From: DASSUW01 sp963789005
GTDB taxonomy: Bacteria > Actinomycetota > Thermoleophilia > Solirubrobacterales > Solirubrobacteraceae
DNA length: 64,000 bases
Assembly (NCBI GenBank): GCA_963789005.1
Contig: CAWBIZ010000011.1
Span: 553,052-617,051 of the forward strand
Reading direction: 5' to 3'
Of the stretch, positions 35,244 through 43,443 are shown in pieces; the first letter of the stretch is position 1; each line of letters starts with the position of its first letter. The translations under genes were made by a program, and so were the position numbers. The notes below the pieces were generated by a model. The model did not search any database. It saw nothing but the letters and a program-made list of their open reading frames with translations, and was not told where the DNA came from.

Positions 35244-36400
35244 CGGGTGTGGCGCGTCTCGTTGTGGGTGAAGAGGACCGGCTCGCCGCCGATCGGGAAG
35301 TCGCGCCGCTGGGGGTGGCCCTCGTAGTCCTCGGGCATCAGGATCCGCCGCAGGTCGGGGTGGCCGTCGAAGACCACGCCGAACATGTCGAAGACCTCGC
35401 GCTCCTGGTGGTCGGCGGTCGGCCAGTCGGGGGTGACCGACGGCACCGTGGCTGCGTCGATCGGGACCCGCAGGCGGACGGTGATGCGGTCGACCTCGCG
35501 CATGTCGAGCATCTCGTACTGGACGCCCAGGCGCGGCTCCTCGGGGTAGTAGTCGAGCCCGTGCACGCTGGCCAGGAAGCCGAAGCCGCGCTCGCGCAGG
35601 AACTCCAGCGTCTCGCGCACACGCGCGGGCGCGATGTCGAGCGCCGCCTTGCCGCGGAAGTGCTGCGTGCCGAGGACCGTGTCGCCGCTGAGTCCTGCGC
35701 CAGCCGCTGCAGGTCCTCGCGTCAGCAGCTCGATCCTGCCGCCGGTCGCCGATCGAGTGGCCAGCGACGGGATCATGGCCAGCTCGGACTCGGCGAACTC
35801 CTCGGTGCCGCGGCCGCCGTAGCGCGTCCGCCAGCCGAGGTCCGGCTTGGCGAGGATCATCGCGCGCAGCTTGATGATCCCGTGCATCAGCGCCTCCGGG
35901 CGCGGCGGGCAGCCGGGGATGTGGATGTCGACCGGCATGAACTTGTCCGCCGGCACGACCGCGTAGTTGTTGAACACGCCCATCGAGGACGAGCACGCGC
36001 CCATGGCGATGGCCCACCGCGGCTCGAGCATCTGGTCGTAGACGCGCCGCACGACCGGCGCCATCTTGATCGAGACGCGGCCCGACAGGATCAGCAGGTC
36101 GGCCTGGCGGGGGGAGGCGCGGAACGCCTCGCCGCCGAAGCGCGCCACGTCCACGCGCGCGCCCACGAACGACATCATCTCGATCGCGCAGCACGCGAGC
36201 CCGAACGTGCACGGGAAGATCGCGTTGGCGGCGGCCCAGTTGCCGGCCTTCTCGAGCGTCGTCGTGAGGATGCTCTCCTCGACGTGCTTCTCCAGCTCGG
36301 GCCCCTCGAGCTCGCCGTTGAGCATCTGCCGGGCCGTGAGCTGGCGAGCGCGGAACTCCGCCTTCTCGCCCGACCCCAGTCGCTGGCGGGTCACCTCCAT
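35240..36400 (-). CDS. nuoBC: fused NADH-quinone oxidoreductase subunits B and C (NuoBC)
   Basis: Single 386-residue frame. Residues about 1-215 are NuoB with all N2 ligands: CTFGLACCAIEMM (tandem Cys), GACSSSMGVFNNY and PGCPPRPEAL. After a roughly 30-residue linker (RSATGGRIELLTRGPAAAGAG...) residues about 245-386 are NuoC: FGFLASVHGLDYYPEEP, TADHQEREVFDMFGVVFDGHPDLRRIL and GHPQRRDFPIGG. There is no stop or restart between them. ATG at 36400 follows GGAGAGGAG and overlaps nuoA by 10 bp. NuoCD fusions are familiar; a NuoB-NuoC fusion is unusual. Confidence 0.93.
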   Translation of the reverse strand: MEVTRQRLGSGEKAEFRARQLTARQMLNGELEGPELEKHVEESILTTTLEKAGNWAAANAIFPCTFGLACCAIEMMSFVGARVDVARFGGEAFRASPRQADLLILSGRVSIKMAPVVRRVYDQMLEPRWAIAMGACSSSMGVFNNYAVVPADKFMPVDIHIPGCPPRPEALMHGIIKLRAMILAKPDLGWRTRYGGRGTEEFAESELAMIPSLATRSATGGRIELLTRGPAAAGAGLSGDTVLGTQHFRGKAALDIAPARVRETLEFLRERGFGFLASVHGLDYYPEEPRLGVQYEMLDMREVDRITVRLRVPIDAATVPSVTPDWPTADHQEREVFDMFGVVFDGHPDLRRILMPEDYEGHPQRRDFPIGGEPVLFTHNETRHTR

Positions 36401-36750
36401 TCGAGCGCTCCTCTCCGCCACACGTACACGAACGCGATGGCCAGCAGGACGATGAACACGATCGTCTCGATCAGCGCGAACGTCCCGAACGCGTCGAGCT
36501 GGATGGCGACCGGGTACAGGAAGATGACCTCGATGTCGAACAGGATGAAGAGCATCGCGATCAGGTAGAAGCTGATCCCGAAGCGGAAGTTCTCCTTGAC
36601 CTCGGAGGGCAGGCCGCACTCGTACGGATCCGTCTGCGACTGGCGGTGGCGCGTGCGCGGGCCGAGGACCGAGTTGAGGACCGCGAAGACGAGGCCCAGG
36701 ATCGTGCCCAGCCCGACGAAGACGAGTGCGGGTAGGTAGGACCTGATCAC
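36391..36750 (-). CDS. nuoA: NADH-quinone oxidoreductase subunit A
   Basis: 119-residue membrane subunit with three helices; YECGLPSEVKENFRFGISFYLIAMLFILFDIEVIF is the family core, including the Cys in the YECG loop. GTG start at 36750, without an obvious Shine-Dalgarno but 9 bp from a -10 box. First gene of the nuoA-nuoBC-nuoD-E-F-G-H-I run. Confidence 0.96.
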   Translation of the reverse strand: MIRSYLPALVFVGLGTILGLVFAVLNSVLGPRTRHRQSQTDPYECGLPSEVKENFRFGISFYLIAMLFILFDIEVIFLYPVAIQLDAFGTFALIETIVFIVLLAIAFVYVWRRGALEWR

Positions 36751-36759
36751 CGGAGATGA

Positions 36760-36787
36760 TTTCTACCACTTTGTGCGAGAGTGTCAC
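36760..36787 (-). promoter_or_regulatory. nuoA promoter
   Basis: On the minus strand: GTGACA (36787-36782), 16-bp spacer, TAGAAA (36765-36760), then 9 bp to the nuoA GTG. The transcript would be nearly leaderless. The spacer and the -35 are covered by the CACTTWGTG boxes described separately. Confidence 0.45.
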
Positions 36788-36810
36788 TTAGTGGCATTCA
36801 GCACTCTGTC
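36767..36810. promoter_or_regulatory. phased CACTTWGTG boxes, candidate operators
   Basis: CACTTTGTG (36767-36775), CACTTAGTG (36785-36793, a perfect inverted repeat about its centre) and a weaker CACTCTGTC (36802-36810) are spaced 18 and 17 bp apart. The first fills the nuoA promoter spacer, the second overlaps its -35. Regular spacing and position suggest a cooperative repressor or redox regulator controlling nuo. Confidence 0.45.
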
Positions 36811-37249
36811 ACAGGACGCCCGCAGCTCGCGCGCCGAGCAGCGCTACGACAAGGGCTGAAGCCGCCATCACACCCATCTCGCGCAGCATGATGGCGTGCA
36901 CGAGGTCGCGCTGCTCGGCGCGTTCGAGCGCCTCGACGTCGCTGCGCCCCTCGAGTCCGCGCTGGCCGAGCACGGTCTCCGCCGCGGTGATCCGCAGCTG
37001 CTCGGCGAGGAACGAGACGCCGAGCGGCACGAGCCCGTAGACGAGGTGGAGCTCGGGCAGCTCGCGGCCGGCGAGCGCGAGGATCCCGCCGCCCGCCGCC
37101 TGGAGGACGACGAGCGCTTGTCCGGTTCGCAGCAGCGGCCAGAAGCCGGGGGCGTCGCGGGCGCGCCACCAGCACCACGCGCCCCACGCGCCGGCGGCCG
37201 CGTTGACGCCGATCAGGGCGGCCCCGAGCACGATATGGACGGCGTTCAC
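36809..37249 (-). CDS. four-helix membrane protein of unknown function
   Basis: 146 residues from GTG 37249, which overlaps the flavin reductase stop (GTGA). Four hydrophobic segments: VHIVLGAALIGVNAAAGAWGAW; ALVVLQAAGGGILALAG; LVYGLVPLGVSFLAEQL; MGVMAASALVVALLG. Two His (in AVHIVLG and ELHLVYG) could ligate haem, but no known cytochrome family is recognised. It lies 58 bp upstream of nuoA and might be co-transcribed with it. Confidence 0.75.
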   Translation of the reverse strand: MNAVHIVLGAALIGVNAAAGAWGAWCWWRARDAPGFWPLLRTGQALVVLQAAGGGILALAGRELPELHLVYGLVPLGVSFLAEQLRITAAETVLGQRGLEGRSDVEALERAEQRDLVHAIMLREMGVMAASALVVALLGARAAGVL

Positions 37250-37716
37250 GTGCGGTAGCTCCCGCGGAACCACAGCAGCGGCCGGCCGTCGCCGGCCTCG
37301 GCCGCCTCGACCGCGCCGATCCCGATCGTGTGGTCGCCGCCCGGGATCAGCCGCTCGAGCCGGCAGCCGACCCACGCCAGCGCGTCCTCGATCACCGGGA
37401 TGCCGTCGTGCAGCGTGTGCGGCACCCCGGCGAACTTCTCGCGCTCCGGCCGCTTCGAGGCGAACAGCCGCGCCAGCTCCTCCTGCCCGGCGTGCAGGAC
37501 GTTGACGCCGAAGCGCCCGGTTTCGCGGATCACCGGGAGCGTCCGCGCGTCGTTGTCGAAGGCCACCAGCAGCAGCAGCGGGTCGAGCGACAGCGAGGCC
37601 ACGGCGTTCGCCGTCAGGCCGACCGGGCCGGCGGGCGTCGACGCCGTGACGACGGTCACGCCGGTCGCGAAGTGGCCCATCACGGAGCGGAAGTGGTCGG
37701 GGTCGACGTTCCTCAT
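37246..37716 (-). CDS. flavin reductase-like domain protein
   Basis: 156-residue HpaC/ActVB-type FMN reductase: FATGVTVVTAS, GLTANAVASLSLDPLLLLVAFDNDAR and GRFGVNVLHAGQEELARLFAS are typical. Reduces free flavin with NAD(P)H to serve a partner monooxygenase, none of which is adjacent. Divergent from the cytochrome c gene across 35 bp. Confidence 0.88.
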   Translation of the reverse strand: MRNVDPDHFRSVMGHFATGVTVVTASTPAGPVGLTANAVASLSLDPLLLLVAFDNDARTLPVIRETGRFGVNVLHAGQEELARLFASKRPEREKFAGVPHTLHDGIPVIEDALAWVGCRLERLIPGGDHTIGIGAVEAAEAGDGRPLLWFRGSYRT

Positions 37717-37734
37717 CGGCGGTCGATTGTTCCG

Positions 37735-37740
37735 TATGCT
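37735..37740 (+). promoter_or_regulatory. -10 box for the cytochrome c gene
   Basis: TATGCT, 11 bp before the ATG at 37752; predicted leader of about 4-5 nt. The 35-bp divergent gap leaves no room for a long leader. Confidence 0.4.
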
Positions 37741-37751
37741 GTGCCACCTCC

Positions 37752-38123
37752 ATGGGCCGCTCTCCCCGACTCGTGACCGTGGCTGCGGCGGTCTGCGCCG
37801 CGCTGGCGGTCGGCGCCTGCGGCACCGAGGGCATCCAGCTGGCCGAGGACGACCCCAACTACGAGGGCGCGCGGATCTTCAACGAGAACTGCGCCGGCTG
37901 CCACTCGCTCGACGCCGTCGGCGCTCTCGGCTCGAACGTGTCGGTGGCGACGCGCGAGCTCAAGGACGGGCCGAACTTCAACGAGCGCGCCGAGACGGAG
38001 GAGGAAGTCCTCTACGCCATCCGCAACGGCGGCTTCTCCTCCGGTCCGATGCCGCAGAACATCGTGACGGGCGAGGAGGCCGAGGCGGTGGCCGCGTTCG
38101 TCGCCGAGTACTCCGGCGGCTGA
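37752..38123 (+). CDS. lipoprotein cytochrome c
   Basis: 123 residues. A lipobox VGAC gives lipidated Cys23 after a hydrophobic signal sequence. Single haem site CAGCH (Cys47, Cys50, His51), and Met in SGPMPQNI is the likely sixth ligand. So it is a membrane-anchored monohaem electron carrier on the outer face. Near complex I and the hydrogenase, it could serve the terminal part of the respiratory chain, an inference. Followed 12 bp later by serS. Confidence 0.92.
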   Translation: MGRSPRLVTVAAAVCAALAVGACGTEGIQLAEDDPNYEGARIFNENCAGCHSLDAVGALGSNVSVATRELKDGPNFNERAETEEEVLYAIRNGGFSSGPMPQNIVTGEEAEAVAAFVAEYSGG

Positions 38124-38135
38124 GCCGCCTCGGCG

Positions 38136-39386
38136 GTGCTCGACCTCAAGCAGATCCGGCGCGACCCCGAGCCCGTGCGGGCGGCGCTGGCGCGCCGCGG
38201 CGACGGCTCCGACGCCCGGCTGGACCGCGTGCTCGAGCTCGACGAGCGCACGCGCGCGCTGCGGCCCGAGGCCGAGACGCTGCGCGCGCGCCAGAACGAG
38301 GCGTCGAAGGCGATCGGGCGCGCCAAGCAGGAGGGCGGCGACGCCGCGGCCGAGATCGCGGCCATGCAGGAGGTCGCGCAGCGGGTGAAGGCGCTCGGCG
38401 CGGAGCTGGCCGACGCCGACGCCGAGCTGCAGTCCGCGCTGGGGACGCTCCCCAACCCGCCCGACCCCACCGCCGCCGACGCCGACACGACGCTGCGCGA
38501 GGTCGGCGAGCGCGGCGCTGCCGGGGGGCGGGACCACCTCGACGTCGCCGGCGAGATGATCGACATGGAGGCGGGCTCGCGCGTGGCGGGCTCGCGCTTC
38601 GCGTACCTTCGCGGGGACCTCGTGCTGGTGGAGCTGGCGCTCACCCGGTGGGCGTTGAGCGTGCTCGGCCCGCACGGGTTCGAGCCGGTGGTGCCGCCCG
38701 TGCTCGTGCGCGAGGAGGCGCTCTACGGCACCGGCTTCCTGCCGGACACCGAGCAGCAGATCTACCGGCTCCCGGACGACGACCTGTACCTGGTCGGCAC
38801 GAGCGAGGTGCCGCTCGCGTCGCTGCACGCGGGCGAGATCCTCGAGGCCGGCACGCTCCCGCGCCGCTACGCCGGCATCTCGCCCTGCTTCCGGCGCGAG
38901 GCGGGCGCCGCGGGGCGCGACACGCGCGGCATCTTCCGCGTGCACCAGTTCGACAAGGTCGAGATGTTCAGCTTCGTCGAGCCCGAGACGTCGCCCGGCG
39001 AGCACGAGCTGCTGCTCTCGATCGAGGAGACCCTGCTGCAGGAGCTCGAGATCCCGTACCGCGTGGTCAACATCGGGGTCGACGACCTCGGCGCGTCGGC
39101 GGCCAAGAAGTACGACCTCGAGGCGTGGATCCCGAGCCAGGAGCGCTACCGCGAGGTGACGTCGACCTCCAACACGACCGACTTCCAGGCGCGGCGGCTC
39201 GACATCCGCTACCGCGACGCCGGCGGCCGGCCGCGCCACGTGCACACGCTCAACGGCACGGCGGTCACGTGGCGGCACCTGATCGCGCTGCTCGAGAACG
39301 GCCAGCGCGACGACGGCACGGTGGCGGTCCCCGAAGTGCTACAGCGCTGGGGCGCGCCCGCCATACTGGCGCGACCTACCGAATGA
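38136..39386 (+). CDS. serS: seryl-tRNA synthetase
   Basis: 416-residue class II synthetase. An N-terminal coiled-coil arm (residues about 30-105, rich in Glu/Ala/Arg) binds the long variable arm of tRNA-Ser. Motif 2 is CFRREAGAAGRDTRGIFRVHQFDKVEMF and motif 3 NGTAVTWRHLIALLENGQ. GTG start at 38136. Two tRNA-Ser genes lie further right in the window. Confidence 0.97.
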   Translation: MLDLKQIRRDPEPVRAALARRGDGSDARLDRVLELDERTRALRPEAETLRARQNEASKAIGRAKQEGGDAAAEIAAMQEVAQRVKALGAELADADAELQSALGTLPNPPDPTAADADTTLREVGERGAAGGRDHLDVAGEMIDMEAGSRVAGSRFAYLRGDLVLVELALTRWALSVLGPHGFEPVVPPVLVREEALYGTGFLPDTEQQIYRLPDDDLYLVGTSEVPLASLHAGEILEAGTLPRRYAGISPCFRREAGAAGRDTRGIFRVHQFDKVEMFSFVEPETSPGEHELLLSIEETLLQELEIPYRVVNIGVDDLGASAAKKYDLEAWIPSQERYREVTSTSNTTDFQARRLDIRYRDAGGRPRHVHTLNGTAVTWRHLIALLENGQRDDGTVAVPEVLQRWGAPAILARPTE

Positions 39387-39607
39387 TGAGGCCATCGGTT
39401 CGACATACGACAATTGTCCTGCCGTCAGCACGCGGAGCAGATGAGACGCCGATCACGCCCGACCCGGAGATCCCGGACGAGCCGCCGGCGCCCGGAGACG
39501 GCGAGCCCGAGGTCGACGACCAGCCGCTCGGCCCGCCGGACGACCTCGACGAGGACGACGCGCCGCTCCCCGGCCTGCCGGAGAACGAGCCCCCGGCGGC
39601 GGACTAA
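39383..39607 (+). CDS. small acidic proline-rich protein
   Basis: 74 residues, ATG overlapping the serS stop (ATGATGA). After a basic N-terminus it is almost all Pro/Asp/Glu (PDPEIPDEPPAPGDGEPEVD). Intrinsically disordered; no known family. Overlap with serS and a 2-bp gap to the next gene favour translation, but compositional bias in GC-rich DNA makes it uncertain. Confidence 0.4.
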   Translation: MMRPSVRHTTIVLPSARGADETPITPDPEIPDEPPAPGDGEPEVDDQPLGPPDDLDEDDAPLPGLPENEPPAAD

Positions 39608-39609
39608 GC

Positions 39610-40840
39610 GTGGAGGCCGCGACCGCTACGCCGTTCTCGCTCGAGCTCTCCCAGGACCAGCTTGACGTCCGCGAGTGGGTCCACGGGTTCGCCGAGCGCG
39701 TCGTCCGCCCCGCCGCCTCCGAGTGGGACGAGCGCGAGGAGACGCCGTGGCCGGTGATCGCCGAGGCGGCGAAGATCGGGCTCTACGGCTACGAGGCGCT
39801 CGCGTCGTTCTGGGCCGACGAGAGCGGGCTCACGCTCCCGATCGTCAACGAGGAGCTGTTCTGGGGCGACGCGGGGATCGGGATGGCGATCATGGGCAGC
39901 TCGCTCGCGGTGGCCGCGATCTTCGGCCAGGGCACGGGCGAGCAGATCGGCGAGTGGATCCCGCAGTGCTTCGGCACCGAGGCCGAGCCGGCGGTCGCCG
40001 CGTTCTGCGTCTCCGAGCCCGACGCCGGCTCGGACGTCTCGGCGCTGCGCACGCGCGCGGTCTACGACGCGGCCAAGGACGAGTGGGTGCTGAACGGGCA
40101 GAAGGCGTGGGCCACGAACGGCGGCATCGCCGGCGTGCACGTGGTCGTCGCCACGATCGACCGCGAGCTGGGCTCGCGCGGGCATGCCGCGTTCGTGGTG
40201 CCGCCGGGAACGCCCGGGCTGACGATGGGCGCGAAGGTGCGCAAGCACGGGCTGCGCGCGTCTCACACCGCCGACGTCTTCCTCGACGACTGCCGCGTTC
40301 CGGGCGCGTGCCTGCTGGGCGGCAAGGAGAAGCTCGACGAACGGCTGGCGCGGGCTCGCGAGGGGAGCGGCGTCGCGCGGGCAGGCCGCCATGCAGACGT
40401 TCGAGGCGACGCGGCCGTCGGTCGGCGCCCAGGCGCTGGGGATCGCCCGCGCCGCCTACGAGTACGCACTCGGCTACGCGCTCGAGCGCGAGCAGTTCGG
40501 CCGCCCGATCGTCGACAACCAGGCGATCGCGTTCACGCTCGCCGACATGAAGCTCGAGATCGACGCCGCGCGCCTCCTCGTCTGGCGCGCGTCGTGGATG
40601 GGCCGCAGCGGGCGCCGGTTCGAGAACGCCGAGGGCTCGATGTCCAAGCTCAAGGCCGGCGAGGTGGCGGTGTGGGCGACCGAGCGGGCGATCCAGATCC
40701 TCGGCGGCAACGGCTACACGCGCGAGTACCCGGTCGAGCGCATGCACCGCGACGCCAAGATCTACACGATCTTCGAGGGCACGTCCGAGATCCAGCGGCT
40801 GGTGGTGGCGCGGGCGATCTCGGGTAGGCAGATCGCATGA
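39610..40840 (+). pseudogene. acyl-CoA dehydrogenase with a single-base frameshift
   Basis: The N-terminal frame (GTG 39610) gives a normal acyl-CoA dehydrogenase (FCVSEPDAGSDVSALRTRA flavin site; LNGQKAWATNGG) up to about base 40362. The C-terminal half (EATRPSVGAQALGIARAAYEYA, ILGGNGYTREYPVERMHRDAKIYTIFEGTSEIQ with the catalytic Glu) continues in another frame to 40840. Removing one G from the GGGG run at 40362-40365 restores EGAASRGQAAMQTFE, exactly what the family has at this point. Either a recent frameshift or a homopolymer sequencing error. Confidence 0.85.
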
Positions 40841-41007
40841 GCTCTCGCGACGACGACGACTGGACCGGCGAGCCGCCCGAGGGCCGCCACGACCGCTCGC
40901 GCTCGCGGCCCGGCTACTGGCAGAACCAGTGGCAGGCGGGAGCGGCGTACGCGCTGCTGGGCGCGTTCGTGATCGTCGCCGTCGTGCTCATCCTCGTGCT
41001 CGGCTAG
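40837..41007 (+). CDS. 56-residue single-helix membrane protein
   Basis: ATG overlaps the acyl-CoA dehydrogenase stop (ATGA). The N-terminal half is hydrophilic with a DDDDW acidic run and RSRSR; the C-terminal half is a transmembrane helix (AYALLGAFVIVAVVLILVLG). No named family. Overlaps the convergent next gene by 4 bp. Confidence 0.55.
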   Translation: MSSRDDDDWTGEPPEGRHDRSRSRPGYWQNQWQAGAAYALLGAFVIVAVVLILVLG

Positions 41008-41600
41008 TCCTCGGGCGGGGGCTCGGCGCCCGAGTGGAAGATCGCGACGATCCGGCCGCCGAGCAGGGCGATGCGGCGCAGCGCTGACTGCAGCGCCGGG
41101 GCCGAGAGGTCGCCCTCGAGCACGTTCACGTTCGACACCGAGGAGAGCTGCAGCTCCGGCACCGTATGCGCGAGCATCGTCGGGTCGATGTCGGTCGCGT
41201 GGATCTCGTAGTGGCCGGCCTCGAGCCGCGAGCGGAAGCGCCCCCGCTCGGCCGGGCGCCGCGGGTGCAGCACGGCCTCGGCGGCGTCGAGCGCGAGCGT
41301 CGTGCTGAGGATCGCCGACAGCTCGGCGTAGAGGTACCAGTCGTGGTCGGCCGACGCGGTGTCGCGTGCGAGGTCGGCCACCGCCGGGTCGACCTCCAGC
41401 CGGCGGACCGGCGCGCCCTCGAGCATCAGGTACCAGCCCACGTCGTGGCGCGGGCGTAGCCACCACTCCAGCCGGCCCACGGGGCGTCCGTCCTCGAAGA
41501 GGTCATAGGCGTGGGGACGCGGGGCGGCGCGCTCCTCGGGCTCAGGCCACACAGCTTCCGACGCGGTACCCGCGCTGCCGCACCGGAAACCCACGCGCAC
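41004..41600 (-). CDS. hypothetical soluble protein
   Basis: Up to 198 residues (GTG 41600). A later in-frame GTG at 41552 is also possible and would leave 182. It has a conserved-looking pattern (AYDLFEDGRPVGRLEWWLRPRHDVGWYLMLEG; DHDWYLYAELSAIL) and ends SGAEPPPED. I do not recognise the family. The 5' end lies immediately beside tRNA-Ser(UGA). Confidence 0.65.
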   Translation of the reverse strand: MRVGFRCGSAGTASEAVWPEPEERAAPRPHAYDLFEDGRPVGRLEWWLRPRHDVGWYLMLEGAPVRRLEVDPAVADLARDTASADHDWYLYAELSAILSTTLALDAAEAVLHPRRPAERGRFRSRLEAGHYEIHATDIDPTMLAHTVPELQLSSVSNVNVLEGDLSAPALQSALRRIALLGGRIVAIFHSGAEPPPED

Positions 41601-41602
41601 AG

Positions 41603-41689
41603 CGGAGGGGGCGGGATTCGAACCCGCGGTCCGCGTGAACGGACTCCGGTTTTCAAGACCGGTGCATTCGACCGCTCTGCCACCCCTCC
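41603..41689 (-). tRNA. tRNA-Ser(UGA)
   Basis: 87 nt on the minus strand. Acceptor GGAGGGG pairs with CCCCTCC, discriminator G. The anticodon loop CTTGAAA reads TGA, with a long variable arm as in type II tRNAs and a GGTTCGAATCC T arm. No CCA encoded. Confidence 0.95.
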
Positions 41690-41706
41690 GGGTGAGGGAA
41701 TGATGG

Positions 41707-42348
41707 CTACTTGCGCCGCGGCTCGCCGGCCAGCGCGGCGACGAGGCCGAGGCCGATGAAGACGCCGCCGCTCACGCGGTCGAGCCTGCGCCGTGACGCC
41801 GCCGTGTCCCGCAGCCGCCTTCCGGCGCCGGCGGCGACGATCGCGTAGGTGCCGTCGCTGACCACGCCGAGGCCGACGAGCAGCGTCCCGAGCACCAGCA
41901 TCTGCGGGACCAGCGGCCCGGCGTCCGGGTCCACGAACTGCGGCAGGAACGCGAGGAAGAAGAGCGCGGTCTTCGGGTTGAGGATGTTGACGATCACGCC
42001 CTGCCAGAAGAGCCGCGTCATCGTCGCCCGCTCGTCCGGCTCCGGCGCGGCCTCGGTCGCTCCCGCCGACAGGAGGCGCTTCACGCCGAGGTAGACGAGG
42101 TAGGCGGCGCCGGCGTACTTGACGACCGTGAAGGCGGCGGCCGAGGAGGCGATCAGCGCGGAGACCCCGACGGCGGCGGCGACCACGTGCACGAGCCCGC
42201 CCGCCTGCACCCCGAGCATCGACGTCACGCCCGCGCGGCGCCCCTGGGTGAGGCTGCGCGTGACGATGTAGAAGACCGACGGCCCCGGGATGGCCAGGAA
42301 GGCCAGGCTCGCGACCGCGAACAATGCAAAGGTCGATGCATCGGGCAT
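41707..42348 (-). CDS. LysE/RhtB family exporter
   Basis: 213-residue membrane protein with about six helices. The N-terminal PGPSVFYIVTRSLTQGRRAGV and NPKTALFFLAFLPQFV are family signatures. Exports amino acids or related metabolites; substrate unknown. The ATG at 42348 lies 6 bp after a TAGCCT -10 box, giving a leaderless-type start. Confidence 0.9.
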   Translation of the reverse strand: MPDASTFALFAVASLAFLAIPGPSVFYIVTRSLTQGRRAGVTSMLGVQAGGLVHVVAAAVGVSALIASSAAAFTVVKYAGAAYLVYLGVKRLLSAGATEAAPEPDERATMTRLFWQGVIVNILNPKTALFFLAFLPQFVDPDAGPLVPQMLVLGTLLVGLGVVSDGTYAIVAAGAGRRLRDTAASRRRLDRVSGGVFIGLGLVAALAGEPRRK

Positions 42349-42354
42349 GAGCCG

Positions 42355-42360
42355 AGGCTA
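42355..42360 (-). promoter_or_regulatory. -10 box for leaderless LysE-family transcript
   Basis: TAGCCT on the minus strand, 6 bp before ATG 42348. Back to back with the mreB -10 box. Confidence 0.45.
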
Positions 42361-42368
42361 CACGCCCG

Positions 42369-42374
42369 TATGCT
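42369..42374 (+). promoter_or_regulatory. -10 box that sets the mreB start
   Basis: TATGCT followed by 7 bp and a GTG at 42382. The box overlaps the more upstream in-frame ATG (42370), which would then lie upstream of the transcript and could not be used. Confidence 0.5.
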
Positions 42375-42381
42375 CACTCCA

Positions 42382-43443
42382 GTGGCGCAACGGGGCGTGT
42401 TCCGGTCGCATTCGCGACGTCGGTGGTCGCTGGCCTCCCTGCGGCCGGTCGGCGACATGGCGATCGACCTCGGGACGGCCAACACCGTCGTCTACGTGCG
42501 CGGGCGCGGGATCGTGCTCTCGGAGCCCTCCGTGGTCGCGATCGACCAGCGCACCGGCGAGGTGCACGCGGTCGGCGCCGACGCGCAGCTGATGATCGGC
42601 CGCACGCCGGCGACGATCTCCGCCGACCGGCCGCTGCGCCACGGCGTGATCGCCGACTTCGAGGTCACCGAGGCGATGCTGCGCCAGTTCGTCGACAAGG
42701 TGCTCTCGAGCCGCTTCAGCCGCCCGCGGCTCGTGATGTGCGCGCCCTCGGGGGTCACCGACGTCGAGCGGCGGGCGGTGGAGGAGGCCTCGCTGTCGGC
42801 GGGCGCCCGCGAGGTCCACCTGATCGAGGAGTCGCTGGCCGCGGCGATCGGCGCCGGGCTGCCGATCGCCGAGCCGGTCGGCCGGATGGTCGTCGACGTC
42901 GGCGGCGGCACGAGCGAGGTCGCGGTCATCTCGCTCGGCGGCATCGTCGTCTCGCAGTCGCTGCGCGTCGGCGGGTACGACCTCGACGACGCCATCACCA
43001 ACCACATCCGGCTCGAGCACCGGATGGCGATCGGCTCCCAGAGCGCCGAGGCGATCAAGCTCGCCGTCGGGTCGGCGTCGCCGCTGCGGGAGACGATCTC
43101 CACCCGCATCCGCGGCCGCGACCTCCTCTCCGGGCTCCCGCGCGAGCTCGAGCTGGACAGCGACGAGGTCCGCAGCGCGATCGACCCGCCGGTGATCGAC
43201 ATCATCGCGGCGGTCCACGCGACGCTCGAGGAGACGCCGCCCGAGCTCGCCGCCGACATCGCCACCAACGGCATGGTCCTCGCCGGCGGCGGCGCGCTCC
43301 TGCGTGGCTTCGCCGACCGCTTGCACCGCGAGACCGGGATGCCGGTCCACATCGCCGACGCCCCGCTCACCTGCGTGGCCTCGGGAGCCGGCCAGTCGCT
43401 CGAGGAGCTCGACGCCCTCGGCCGCCGCCGCGGCGCCGCCTAG
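42382..43443 (+). CDS. mreB: rod-shape protein MreB-like actin
   Basis: 353 residues from GTG 42382 (357 from ATG 42370). Actin-fold motifs: phosphate 1 IDLGTANTVVYV, phosphate 2 VVDVGGGTSEVAVI, adenosine motif GMVLAGGGALLRGF. No mreC, mreD or rodA follows, unlike the standard mre locus, so this may be a stand-alone paralogue. Short relative to the linkage of classical MreB but complete. Confidence 0.88.
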   Translation: MAQRGVFRSHSRRRWSLASLRPVGDMAIDLGTANTVVYVRGRGIVLSEPSVVAIDQRTGEVHAVGADAQLMIGRTPATISADRPLRHGVIADFEVTEAMLRQFVDKVLSSRFSRPRLVMCAPSGVTDVERRAVEEASLSAGAREVHLIEESLAAAIGAGLPIAEPVGRMVVDVGGGTSEVAVISLGGIVVSQSLRVGGYDLDDAITNHIRLEHRMAIGSQSAEAIKLAVGSASPLRETISTRIRGRDLLSGLPRELELDSDEVRSAIDPPVIDIIAAVHATLEETPPELAADIATNGMVLAGGGALLRGFADRLHRETGMPVHIADAPLTCVASGAGQSLEELDALGRRRGAA

